Shown here in pieces: positions 35,158 to 53,102 of a DNA stretch of 63,546 nucleotides (position 1 is the first letter of the stretch; each line of letters starts with the position of its first letter). The notes beneath the pieces are model-generated. The model made no database searches and was not told the origin of the DNA. It saw nothing but the letters and a program-made list of their open reading frames with translations. Origin of the DNA: Trichinella spiralis (lineage: Eukaryota > Nematoda > Enoplea > Trichinellida > Trichinellidae); NCBI GenBank assembly GCA_000181795.3, contig CM012954.1:5491828-5555373 (forward strand), in the 5' to 3' direction. The position numbers were made by a program, and so were the translations under genes.

Positions 35158-38100
35158 TGTAAGCTCCACTTTCCAGTGACCCAAATTTTGCCCATTGTGG
35201 GTCGATTTAATCAAGTTGCGCAAGCGTGCTGCCAGGTCAGTATCGTTTATCAAACGCCAATGGGTCAACGTTGTGTTAAATTTTCCCAACCACACTAGGC
35301 AACCAACTTCTCTGTCCCTGGTGGGTAAGATTGCTGGCACATGAATCAAATTAACGCTGAACTCGATGCTAACTGGGCTGCTGTTTTTCAGAACTAAATT
35401 GCCGCCCAACCGTGCCCTGTCACTTCCCACAAGTCCATACACGCATACATGCGCATACATGAAATGCATGCATGCATTTTTTTTGAAATATATACATTTA
35501 CTTAAATATGATAATTTTTCATTTATTATTTTGACATTTTTATTTACACAAATATACAGTATTTTTCTATTCATTCACTGTATTGTTACAAGAATAATTA
35601 TTTTACAACAAGTATGAAATTTATTTTAATGCAAGAATAATATTAGTTGTTGTCACTAGTTGTGGAATTCAAAAAATGTCCACAAATGTCCCTATACCGT
35701 AAATGTTGAGATTTCATGAAAAATTGCATCTGTCTTACACCTGTAACATTAATGGCACTTGTTTTTTAATTTGAATTTGAAAATATTTGCGTTTCATTCC
35801 CATTTGTGCAGTTGCAATTTTATGCATACATATATGTTTATCTATATACTCTGCTGTATATGTATTTATGTGTGTATAATTTGAAAAATAAATTTTTATA
35901 ACAAAATATTTTCTAAATTTGCACATTGATTCCAACAGTACAATTTCATGATGTATATATGTTTATTTTTCAACCTTTGTTCACTAACCGTATTTGCAAT
36001 TAGATTTGATGAAATTGCATTTTATTTCATAATCTATTAGTTGAATGATGAAAATAATTCTAATGAATCAGTGTGATTTCATCCAAATAAATTCATTTAA
36101 AATCGTCGGTACAGTAAATTAAAAAACACCTCAGCACTGATATGAAAAAACCTGCTTTTCATTAATGAATTGTAATGGAAATTTTTGAAATGTTTGTCTG
36201 CACGAGCCGATGAGATTCAGTGGCGCTTTAAAATAGTTCATATGAATGTTGTCAGTTGCAATTTATCAATAACTCAAAATTATTTCTTAATTTTTAAACA
36301 TATTCTTGTTCTGCCACATATAATGTCGAAAAACAAGAGCAGAAAACAAAAATTTTTGTAAAAAGCGACATTCCATTTTCCCTTCGTGGAACTTGAAAAA
36401 TTATGCCAAAATGACAAAAATAAGTTTCTTTTTCCAGATCACGACCTAAAAGTTGGTTTTTTTTTCTAACCTTTACTTATGCTGTGGTCAGCATGTGGAC
36501 ATTTCCTCTTAATGAAAAAAGAGCAATTCCTCATTTGCTGCTGTTAGCCTCTTTTTTACTCGGGCCAGGGACATTGAATTTCCAAAATGGATCTCATTTC
36601 AAATCCTCATCGCTTTGACAAAGCAAACAAAAAAACACCATTTTAAAGTTTTAAACTGCTTTTCTCACGGTCTCTCTCTCTCTATCGCTATTTTCAGCCG
36701 ACCTTGGTCTCTGCGTCTCTTTTGTTCAGCATCAATGCGGCACTGTTCAAAAATAATAGCAAATGAAATAAATTGGCAATAATTCTACTAAATATATAAA
36801 TTCAATAAGAATCAATCTATTACGTAATAATATCTGTGCTCGCATTGTTATTTCTTTTTGTAATAAACAGTAATCTGAATGCTTTGAGAAATGTAGACGT
36901 AGGCAAAGAAGGGAAATTTCCATTGAAAAAAGTATTTATTTTTGAAATTATGCAATATATTTTGAATATATTTTCTTAACCATTTTTCTTAAATTTGTTC
37001 GCGATTTTTTTTGTTGAAACAATTTTTCCTCTTTTCATGCTGTTATTAACGCACTATTTAGTATATTTGGAATAGCAAGAGAAAATGAATTTTGCATTGA
37101 AATTCAAATTACTCACTGATAGGTTTTTGCTTCGTTTTTTCTTTTCAAATATGATGCAAGCGCTTGCTTTTCAATATTGCCCTTAATGTTTAATTGTAAA
37201 ACTTGCATGTTAACATTTGCTGCCAGAACGAACACGAATTATATCTATTATGCAATGAAATATCAGTAGCTAAAGTTTTAAATTTTAAAGTTCTTCTTCC
37301 CATTTTACAATTCGTTGTGATTTGATCCAGTGTGTACTTTTTTTCATTTACAAAAGCGGTGTAATGCATATTCTGTACAAATAAACGATTGATTAGCAGT
37401 TCAAGTTGGCGATGAAAATAATTTTTTTTACAATAAATTTCCTTGAAGAAATTAACGATAAAAAAGTTTTTTTTTCGCTTATTTTAATTATGACGCATTC
37501 CTTTAAGAAATTACTGTAATTTTACTGTAATTAGTGCAATAAAAGGAGGATTATTGATGATTGTTGTTCGACCATTGTTGAAATATCTTAAAATCAAAGG
37601 TAAAGAACAAGTCCATTTTTCAAACAATGCGCCCTCGCAGGCTTAAATGTCATTGTAGTAGAAAAAATAATTTTCTGGGTAATTAAAAGCACGTAGAATA
37701 TAGAGCAGGTCGTGCAGATGGTATCTTTCACAAATGCAAGCGAAGATTTTCATAAAAACTAATTTATAACGGCAGAAGGATGATGTTATGTTGGATAATT
37801 AAATTTTAAATTTGATTTCTTTTCAAATTTAACCGTGTTGCAAATTTAATTAATACGTCTGCGCTTGAACGTATGTTTTGCATTGAAATGCCGCATTTTA
37901 TATATATAATTCATTCGACAAAGGTATAAATTGTGTTAAAAGTTTGCTAAAGTTGAACATTACCGTACAATTCATGTAATGATTTCAAATAATGATAATA
38001 TACTGCTGTGGACTTTGAAGTTTTCATGTATATTCCATTTTCAGTGTTCAGTGTAGAAATTTTCATTATTTGTGAAAGTGTTACAGAGTTTACAAAAAAG

Positions 38101-39138
38101 TGAATGCTTCTTTTTTTTTCCTGAAACAGTTAATTGTGACAACTAAGCAACACCGTCAAGTCGACTTCATCTTGCAATGTCAACTGTTGTTTGCATTGCG
38201 TAACGTAATCCCGATATATTATTTTATGATGAATAATTTTCAAGCTCAAAAAAAAACAAATATTCCTGAAAATTTCTTTTATTGCTCTTAAATGTTGAAT
38301 TTTTCACTTCCTACACCACACCAGTTCACTTCATAAGCTGTAAGTGAGTGAGTATTTGTAAAAATAAAAAGGATCCATTATTCTTCTCATGACAAAAATA
38401 GACAGCAGCTTTGTGTATTGATAAACAAATCATTACTGCCCATGGTTTATGGAACAAACCATGGATAATAGTGAAACATTCTTCAAAATCTATACAAAAG
38501 TAACAAACATGTTCCAATGAAAGAAAAAAAAGGAAGGAATTAAAATATGATAACTGCAACGTCAGTCATCTTTCGCATTTGTGAAAAGGAAAGGCAAAAA
38601 AAATTGCTTATGTGTCTGCCACTTGTGTGAGCTTTTCAGTGATGAGAAAGGGCAATGAAAAATCAATTTTCATAAACATTTCCTGAAAAGGCGCAATAAA
38701 AGAAAAAAAATTTGTATTTTCCTGTGCATTTAAATAACAATTTCAAAAAAGGATAAGAAAAATAATGAAAAAGATTGGTCGGAAAGCAACGCAACGTGCA
38801 TCGGGTTTGAAAAGCAGGTGCACATGAATAAATAAAATTCATTGAGCACTGAAAGCTGCGCCTAATATCATTAATTGCAACGTCAAATCATCAATATGCA
38901 TTATAGTCATTCATCTGTAACTTAAATAATACTTATTTTGTGTCTGAGTATGGAGAAATACGTCAAGGCAACAGAAAAAAAAGAACATTATAGCTGCGGG
39001 TTTTAAAAACAATAAAAGAGGTAGGCGGCAGCCGTTGAATCACCAATGAATTAATACTATTATTATTATTATTATTGTTATTACTTATAGCTGCAATTGT
39101 TAAGCTGCTAGAAATAACTATGCCATCAATTTTCATTG
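35158..39138. other. AT-rich intergenic region
   Basis: The first 280 bp (to about 35440) is less AT-rich and probably holds the collagen promoter. The remainder has no supported gene. It contains a TC microsatellite near 36664 and a TTA microsatellite near 39057-39076. Confidence 0.45.
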
Positions 39139-40672
<1,534 letters not shown>

Positions 40673-41624
40673 GAATCGGTCCACTTACAAAATGTTACTC
40701 TTGGAAACCAAAGTCAACACTGTGGCATGGAATGAAAAGCTAGATGACGCCAAAACAAATGTTCACTCAGATGGGATAAATAAAGAAACTACCATACGAC
40801 TAAAGGATAATCAAGACAAATTCACATTTATTTTCCTAAACTTCCTTTAAGAAAAATTTTCACTTTGTACATTTATTTTATTATTAAACTTATTTTTCAA
40901 TAGAGATAATAAATATTTTTTAAATTATATTTCACTTTTATCATTTGAAAGTTGGTAATTTATTTCATCTGTTAACTTGCTTTTTCCTGCTGATCAGTTG
41001 TATTTTGTAACCAGCACATGTATTGAGAATGTGATTATTGAAACCATTTTGAATTAATTTTTGACATAGATGTTATAGAAAAGTTGAAATATGACATCAT
41101 TAAAAGACAAATGAGCACAACTTATAGAAATTAAACGTCCGGTAAGCATACGTTTCTGTTTCAATTCACTTTTCTGTATTGGCTTCATTAATTTTAATTT
41201 AATTATTTCAAGTTATTCCATTTAAATTTCAAATAAAGAATGCGAATGCAATATTTAAAAATTGCTTTTTTTGATCACTATGACCGTAGTTTATTATACA
41301 TTTAAATGTTTCCACATTTTAAAATTATTCGTGTTATTTATAAAAGTTTGAAAATATTCTTTTAAAATTTTAACATTTCATATGAAAATATAAATAAATA
41401 TATTTCAGATAAAGCAACTTTATTTAAACTGAAATCTACAGTACATATTTTACAGTATGCTTAACTGTAATTTTATTTTAATGAATTGGAATTTTTTGTA
41501 AATATTTCATCGGTATTATTTTTTCCGTCTGTCTTATTTTAATAATTTCAGTTTAAGATAAGACAGTAAAGATTTGATGAAAATTATTTTTTATTCATCA
41601 GTTTTTGAAACTTGAATATGAGAA
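40673..41624. other. divergent promoter region between AMMECR1 and ERAL1
   Basis: AT-rich, no exon seen. Acceptor-like strings ATTTCAG (near 41552) and TTCATCAG (near 41601) precede the ERAL1 start and may serve leader or trans-splicing. Confidence 0.4.
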
Positions 41625-43034
41625 ATGAGATTGTTGAAATATTTCATCAATTCACGGTACTTTTCAACGACAGCTTCACTCTTTCCAAACATAATAAATT
41701 CTGGAAGAGCTATTGAATTGGATCCGTTCTTGCAACGGGAAAAGATCACAAAAACACCTGAACAGTTCGAAGGCAGTCGAAGCTTACGTGTGGCTGTACT
41801 GGGAGCACCGAATGCGGGAAAATCTATGCTAACCAATGCATTGCTTGGAGCACGTGTGAACGCTGTTTCAAAAAAAATAAATACAACTCAAAAAACTATG
41901 ACTACAGTCTTCATTGATGATGTTAGCCAGCTTGTTTTCCTAGACACCCCTGGAATTGTTACCGGTATATTTCAAATTTTGTATAGACAATTCGGAAACT
42001 TTGATTTCGTTTAGGCAAGATAAGCAAAGTACACAAACTTCAGTCTAATTTGATACTTGATCCAGAAAATGCTCTTCATTCAGCGGAATACATTCTTGTG
42101 GTGTGCGACGTAAGCGACGATTATCGATCATATCGACTTAATCCAAGAGTACAGCATTTGCTATGTCGGTATCGTCATATACCTTCCTTATTGATATTGA
42201 ATAAAATCGATTTAATTAAAAACAAAACCAAACTGTTGGAAATTGTTTTGAAACTTTCAAAAGGAAAAGTGGACAAGAAACGAGTGAAAGTAATTAAATC
42301 TGAAATGGCAGTTTGTAAAAGGAGTGAAATCGAATCTGCCGTAAAAGCTTATGAACAAAGAGAAAAGGAGCACAGTATCAATGAGTACATTTTACTACAC
42401 TGTATGTATATTAAAATATTGCAATAATAATTTCTGTTTTTTTCAGTTTGTCAAATTTGGAACTCGACGTTGATCCACAATTGCTGGAGCGACTGGTCCA
42501 AATGCCAGCACACAAAGTCGATCAGATACAGCTGCATCGTTGTTTTCGTCATGAAAAAGGCTGGCCATATTTTGACGAAGTATTCATGATCTCAGCATTA
42601 TATGGTGATGGTGTGGATGATGTGCGTAACTTTTTGTTAAATAAAACGCGCGAAGCTGAATGGAACTATCACAGCAGTGTTGTGGCCGACGAAGATGCAG
42701 TATTTTTAGTTAAAGACATAATTCGTGCAAAACTGCTGGATCATCTTCCCCATGAAATTCCATATTCTCTTCAATTAGAGGTAAAAGGATACAGTTTTGC
42801 ATTACTTGGAAATGTAAATTGTACATTTCTTAGATAATCGTATGGGAACAAGATGCGGCAGGTAATTTGTGCATTCGGTTAAATGTAATCTGTGAAAATT
42901 CTCGTTGGTTAAAAATAATAGTTGGCAAAGGTGGCGATCAGATAAAGAAAATTGTCGAAGATGCTTCACAGGATTTGCGAAATTTGTTCATGCACGAAGT
43001 TTTCTTAATAATTGACGTTGTGCAAAGAAAATAA
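41625..43034 (+). CDS. ERAL1: ERAL1, mitochondrial Era-like GTPase
   Basis: Four exons: 41625-41964, 42015-42384, 42447-42780 and 42834-43034. They give 414 residues with all phases matching. The N-terminus MRLLKYFINSRYFSTTASLF is a good mitochondrial targeting peptide. G motifs are present: GAPNAGKS (P-loop), the T-rich switch I TTQKTMTT, DTPG and NKID. The C-terminal KH domain has the GxxG loop in VGKGGDQIKKIVE, the part that holds the 3' end of small-subunit rRNA. ERAL1 is a chaperone for 12S rRNA and is needed for assembly of the mitochondrial small subunit in the matrix. The gene converges with NDUFA1, with 140 bp between stops. Confidence 0.95.
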
Positions 43035-43174
43035 ATTTCGCCGCAGTAATGCAATAATAGTTCAGTTGGTAAAAGAGTTTTATTAACTTTTTGAAAGCAA
43101 AAAAGTATTTTACAATACCTTTTATAATATAATACAATTTATTTATCTTTTAATAAGCAAATAACATTATAAAT

Positions 43175-43498
43175 TCAGGGAGCATCAGGTATATTTTCCA
43201 AACCCTTAAAATAAAGATATTAGTCAGTATTGAAAAAAATAAACCCAACTTACTTTCATCACAAATATATTTCCAGAAAGATACTCATCTCGTCGCAGTA
43301 AATAAGTTGTCCAAAAGTGATAGCGGTGCCGACGATATGGCTTAAAATTAAACATATACTATAGATTGATCAATTAACTATATATTATTTACTCACGCGT
43401 TTGACGTCTAGTTTGTTAAATATATAACTGACATAAAATGGAATTGTATAGCCAGTGACCACTGTGATAACAGCTGCTGGAATAGCTCTATACCACAT
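43175..43498 (-). CDS. NDUFA1: NDUFA1 (MWFE), complex I accessory subunit
   Basis: Three small exons: 43498-43397, 43340-43254 and 43204-43175. They encode 72 residues, against 70 in human. The N-terminus MWYRAIPAAVITVVTGYTIP is the single membrane helix with the MW start that names the subunit (MWFE). The matrix/intermembrane part has YRRHRYHFW and LRRDEYLSG, and the C-terminus KGLENI is nearly invariant. It is an accessory subunit of the membrane arm of mitochondrial complex I and is required for its assembly. The start ATG follows a TTCTTTTAG acceptor directly, with no intervening base, suggesting trans-splicing or a leader intron. Confidence 0.93.
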
Positions 43499-47824
<4,326 letters not shown>

Positions 47825-47967
47825 TTGTGCTGTTTTACTTTATTTTTTAATTGTTATTACGAAAGGAAAAACAGTTGGTGTTCAGTTTGATCAGTATTTT
47901 AACATCCGGTAAGAATCGAGTGTATGTGTGCGGTTATTGCTAGTAAACAAAAGTTGCTTCTTCCTGG

Positions 47968-48650
47968 TCAGTCAATTTCATTGATGAAATATTGTTTGAG
48001 CTTCTTTAATTCAGAGTACGCTTCCATGAGCTGAAAGAAAAAAATTGACAGTGATTTTTTTGAGTTTCAATAATCAAAACTTCTTTTTTCTGCCATTACA
48101 TTCTCCCATTCGTCGTATTCTTCTAATTCGCGAAAGCGATCTCCGTATTTTTTTGGACGTTGTTCGATAATCAGCTTTTCAGCCTCTTTCAACACTGCTT
48201 GGCTTCCGGTTAAGCCAACTGGAAAATTTTCAATACATGGAAGAAAATATCAAAAAATACGAAAATTTTTTTTAAACTTACAAAGCATAGATCGCAACAT
48301 CGGGCCGGACATGGCAAAGTTGACTATGATAATAAGAAGAATAATTCCCAGTGCCGTGAAATAATACGGCATCCACCAAAAGTGGTCGTACTTCTGACAA
48401 CAAGAACAGAAAAATACGGTATTGAAAACAAAGAAATTCACTAATAGAATTATGATAATTCTAGTGTTCAGTTCTCTCACCTCAAATTCATAATTAACGT
48501 GCTGAAATATCTGGCTTATGTTTGCCGGCTTGAACAGCAATTCGGCTACAATATAGCAAGAAATTGTTGTGGCATTATTATTATTTTTTTATCTAGAGAA
48601 CAAAATTGCATACGTCTGAAATCATCCGGAACGAGTTCTATAGGTGGCAT
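47968..48650 (-). CDS. small one-helix membrane protein of unknown family
   Basis: Five exons on the minus strand: 48650-48614, 48545-48481, 48393-48282, 48218-48100 and 48030-47968. They give 131 residues with all phases matching. The order is a short polar N-terminus (PPIELVPDDFRPELLFKP), then KYDHFWWMPYYFTALG leading into a strong membrane helix (IILLIIIVNFAM), then a charged helical C-terminus (VLKEAEKLIIEQRPKKYGDR, then LEEYDEWENL and YSELKKLKQYFI). The aromatic WWMPYYF patch at the membrane boundary and the charged helix are reminiscent of small organelle-membrane subunits, but I do not recognise the family. It converges with SEC23, with 143 bp between stops. Confidence 0.75.
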
Positions 48651-49583
48651 GGTAGTTTACTGTTTTTTTGCAGAGCACTGAAAACTTACTGCCCGTATCT
48701 TGCAGTTTCGTAAGTAAATTTAAAGTAGTAAAGATTTAAATTTCAGTAAGATTTAATTTTTTCACTTTAAAATGTTATCTAATTTAAAATTATGTATTTA
48801 AACATCGTTGTTTAAACTGTAGTTGGAATTTAAGTAGCATATTTTTTTCATTTTAATTCTTATATCAAAAAGGCAGAAATACCAAAAAAATCTGAAAAAT
48901 ACTGTATGTGCTAAATGAAAAGTATGATAAAAAGGTACTTTCATTTTTTACAATAAAGCTGAGTAAATAATTCATTTTAATTTATTATGTTAAAGTATAA
49001 TTTTAATCAATTGAATTAGAATCATTTTTAGGTAGAAAAAAAGTTAGACAATTTTCAAAAAAATATTTGAATAAAAAAAATAATCAGGTTGTTTTCAGTT
49101 ATTTTTGTAAATAATGATGACGATGATGCATTTATTGATAGATGTAGTAATTGGTTTTGCATATTAGTTGAGTTGAATTTGTATTTCATGAGTTTTGTGT
49201 AAAATGAAAGTGTTACTTATTTTTTACCTTGAACTTTAAACTTGCTTGGTCACATTATGGGCATATTTACTGTTGGTGAAGCTGTCATGCTTTGCGAGCT
49301 TTCAGTTGACAACAGTGTCATCTCGTTTATCGCCGCTATTGTTGACATTTGTTAGTTAGTCATTGGGTAAAACTGGCTTTTTCTTCCCAGAAATGCTAGT
49401 TCAGCAGTAGCAGTACGCGCGCTTACTGGTGGTTTTGAAAGCTCGCCTCAGTACAACGCTTCAACTGATAATCGATTGGTGTGGTTTTTTCTTTATTATA
49501 TCAATTTAAAGCTTGTCACATTGTTGTCAGATTTGATCAATCAATTGCGTTATTAATATTGTCATAATAAACAAAGAGCAGAA
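48651..49583. other. divergent promoter region
   Basis: AT-rich except for a patch at about 49400-49470 that is less AT-rich and contains GCGCGC. No exon seen. Confidence 0.45.
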
Positions 49584-49973
49584 ATGGAAGAACAAGGAAA
49601 TTCAATTCGTTATCGTGAAGTGTCGACACGTCGGATTCGACCCACGTTGCCGGATATAGACGTGCCCCTGTTGATTGAATTGCACGACAACTGGCAGAGC
49701 AGCTACGCCGAAGATGGTGTCGTTGTGGTCCACTACGACGGCGTGGTCCACTACACCTTGTGCGACAAACGGTCCCATCATATATTCTACGCCGCACTGG
49801 CGTTGAACAAGCTCAGCTTACGGTGCACATTGTCCAACAACGAGCCGGTCGAGTTGGTCGAAGCCAACCACAACCGCTTACGTTTGAACAACATGACCAG
49901 CACACCGCAGGCGATTCAGTTGGTCGAAAAAGTGAAACAAGTGCTCGAGAAGCGTGGTTTTCGATTCCAATAA
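49584..49973 (+). CDS. intronless 129-residue protein, unknown family
   Basis: A single frame with codon use and GC content like the better-expressed genes here and unlike the flanking DNA. The N-terminus is basic and polar (SIRYREVSTRRIRP). The centre is predicted mostly beta (DGVVVVHYDGVVHYTL). An alpha/beta segment follows (IFYAALALNKLSLRC), and the end is a helix (AIQLVEKVKQVLEKRG). No signal peptide or membrane helix is visible. I do not recognise the domain. The minus-strand frame overlapping its first half is Arg/Ser-rich and looks like a shadow. Confidence 0.7.
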   Translation: MEEQGNSIRYREVSTRRIRPTLPDIDVPLLIELHDNWQSSYAEDGVVVVHYDGVVHYTLCDKRSHHIFYAALALNKLSLRCTLSNNEPVELVEANHNRLRLNNMTSTPQAIQLVEKVKQVLEKRGFRFQ

Positions 49974-52900
49974 CCACCGATGGATTATGCAAATTTTACA
50001 ACATATTGACAAATATTTATTTATTTTTCAACACTTTCTTTGATGATTTCTTCTTCAATAATAAATATGCTTGCTGTTCGCTACTTCCAAGAAGAAATTT
50101 GTTCTCTCTTTTGTATTTTCATTCCACAGATGTCATTCATTCATCAATGCCAATGATTCACCTGGCACATTATTTCTTTGTGAGACATTTTTTATATTTC
50201 AATCAATCAACCACATTGTTGCTGGGCATGATTGTTTTCATAAACAAAAAAATGATCATCATTTCAATTTTTTATATTACTTGAAATATCACCTATATTC
50301 ATTTGAAAAAAGTATCAGAAATCAGGTAAAATTTCATTCGTACTAATGCAAACGGACGATACTGTAATATGAATTTATGAAATGCAAGTATTTTGTATTG
50401 ATGTTTAAAAAAAGCTCTGATGCGTGAATGAAATTTACTGTTACTCTACTCTGTTATAATTGGCATGTATTGTTTCAGTGCTAAAATACAAGTGCTTGTT
50501 TTTTATGTGCTATTTGTGAACATTTTCAAAATCTATTGACCAAACTATATAAATTGTTGCATGAACGAAATCATTCCACATTAAATAAGGATGATGTTAG
50601 TTTCAAAAAAAAAGCTCAAAAAGCAGCGCATCACCGTCTGTCTAGTTGTAAACGTTACTAATCAAGGTTATTTTCATTACTGGCACACTTTATTATGCAT
50701 ATTGATTTGTTTCATTTTAATTTATAATTATACACTGAACAATTATGTAAAAAAATCTTCCATTTTTGTATAATATTATGCAAATTTTTGTTAATTTAGT
50801 GCAGAAAAATTTTACTCGCCATGGTAAATTAATTATATCAATCTGTGCTAAACTACATGTGAAATGCATGTGTTTATTGATTATTTGCCATTTTATTGGC
50901 ATTCGCTTGTTCATCATGTATATTGTAGGTCGTATACACACTGTGATTGTTTATCTGACTTGGTTGACGCGTTCTAGCTTTGGCCGTTTTTAGCAGTACA
51001 TTCGCTGATGGACAAATCAGACGCTCTTCTGTTTGCAGTGTACAATTTCTCTTAAGAGAAGCTCATCCATTTTGAAGGAGGGGCAAATTATATATATATA
51101 TATATAATTCAACTTTTAATTCTCATTTCAATCTGTTTCCATACATTCGTTGTCATTGCTGCTTTACGACATTTGTATTCTTGTAAAATTGATTATTGAT
51201 TTGTTACTATTCTATTTGAAATTTGCGTTTCTCTTTTTCGGTTATTCCACACACGGCAGTGTGCGTACAATTTGAAAAATGAACTTCTCTATCTTTGGGC
51301 ACAGTTTACTTATTTATTTTTCATTTGAGAAACCAAACAGTATTCTCATTTAGTAGCTGATGAAATTGATTTTCCACAATCGACCACAAAGGCGGTTTTA
51401 TGTAACAGTATATTTTTGATTTCTTTTTCCTCATTGAAACTGATTTCATAATATTCGTGTTCTTCCTTCACTCTTTGGAATAATATTATTGAATGAATGC
51501 AGCCTGGCAATTCAACAAGGTAAGCTTCTATGTAAAGAAATATTGTGCACGTTTTTCTTACTTTATTTACGGGTTTTCTTAAAATTTATTATTCACCAGT
51601 ATTGAAAAAATTCATAATTACGATTTGATTATAACCCAAAATTGTTTTTTGAAAATGAAGAATAACAACATTTCTCCCTTTCCATTATACGCTTTTTGCT
51701 TTCAAAATCTTTACCCCACATCTGCGTTTCAACGTTGCTAGCATAGGTAGAAAGAAAATTTTAAAACTTCGGCATATTTTAACTTATGAACAAATTAAAT
51801 TCGAATGCTTTATTATGCTCATTGTAAAATTTTAGAAATATATAAAATGTCCTACTATTTAGTTTATTTGATTTTAATAAATTATCCTAAATAATCTTGA
51901 ACTGTTTGTCAAGTTTATGCAACTTGTTGTATATTATATAATATACCTAACGTAATAGATAAATAGGAGATTATATTTTAAATGTAATTAATATTTATAT
52001 CTGTTAAAAAGTGCTTTATTTAAATTATACTATTTATTTAATTTATTTTCACTTCAATTGACTATTAACGATGGTTAACATATTTTGCTATGTAATATTT
52101 TCGTTTGTAGCATTCCCAAAATGAAACGTGATTGTCAGTTACAGTATGCTGCCTTCGTGATTACAGTACGAATGCATGTGAGTTTTTTATTCTTGCTGTT
52201 TGCGCTGTTTAAAATGTATTATAATTTTTTAAGTTGTTCTAAAAATGCTTAAAATTTAGTTGCTTTTATTATTTTTACAATACGAAATGCTGAACATTCT
52301 TTATTCATTACTGTATTATACCATGTTCGACAGTGTTAATTCAGTGTTCAGTTAATTTCACAAGTTTTTCGACATTCGTTATTTATTTATTCCATAGCAT
52401 TATTTGAAAAATTGTTTCTATGCAAACTATCTTAATAACTGTTTAGTAAATCTAAGTAGGTCATACAAGCATTTTTATCAAACTTGTAATCTGATTTTGA
52501 TATATATATATTTAGGTTCAAGCAAATTATGGACTATTTTTACTTATATGCACACATTTTTCGAATTAATTTTGCCTCATATTATATTTTCTCAGCATTA
52601 ATTTCTAGTATTATTTATGTTTCAGTTACAGTATACTCTTTGTACCTTTTTATTACAGTTCAACAGATAACGTACTGTTTTTCTTTGTGCAATTTATATT
52701 TTTCGATTTTATGCTTGTTATTGCCATTATTTTAGCGTTACAACCTCAGTGATACTGTAGTTAACTTTGTGAGGGCAATATTTCTTATGTTTTAGTTAGT
52801 TTTTCTGCAGTATTCGATGTCTTTTTTGAAGTGGTGTTGTTTTATTGTGCGAATCTTTTTTTTATTTTTTAACGAGTGCATTCTATTACATTCCAAAGAT

Positions 52901-53102
52901 TTGCTTTCTGTAGAAATTTTGGCATATTGCTGCATATTGCTGCAAACGAACGAAGTAATTAAAACAATATTTGCGCTGTTCCGCAGCCGATGTGTGTTCG
53001 TTGCCACTGTGCGAATGAATAACTGCATTGGTGGTATGTAATTCGAACGTTGATTTCGACTGAAAATGAAATTGTTTTCTTTACAGTTTCTTGTTAATTG
53101 TC
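49974..53102. other. AT-rich region upstream of the PHF3/DIDO-like gene
   Basis: Very AT-rich, with a TA microsatellite near 51090 and the palindrome TTCTCTTAAGAGAA near 51049. Short exon-like strings with good splice sites occur at 51496-51522, 52111-52179, 52736-52769 and 52987-53033, possibly spliced 5' leader exons of the next gene. No protein can be assembled across them. Confidence 0.4.

Noticed and set aside
35035-35574. A 179-codon minus-strand frame upstream of the collagen gene
   Set aside because: It runs through the collagen TATA box and 5' UTR, has no domain and its distal part is low-complexity. It is promoter sequence that happens to be open.
51040-51070. Palindrome TTCTCTTAAGAGAA
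   Set aside because: Isolated 14 bp palindrome without a partner site or nearby element. Probably chance.
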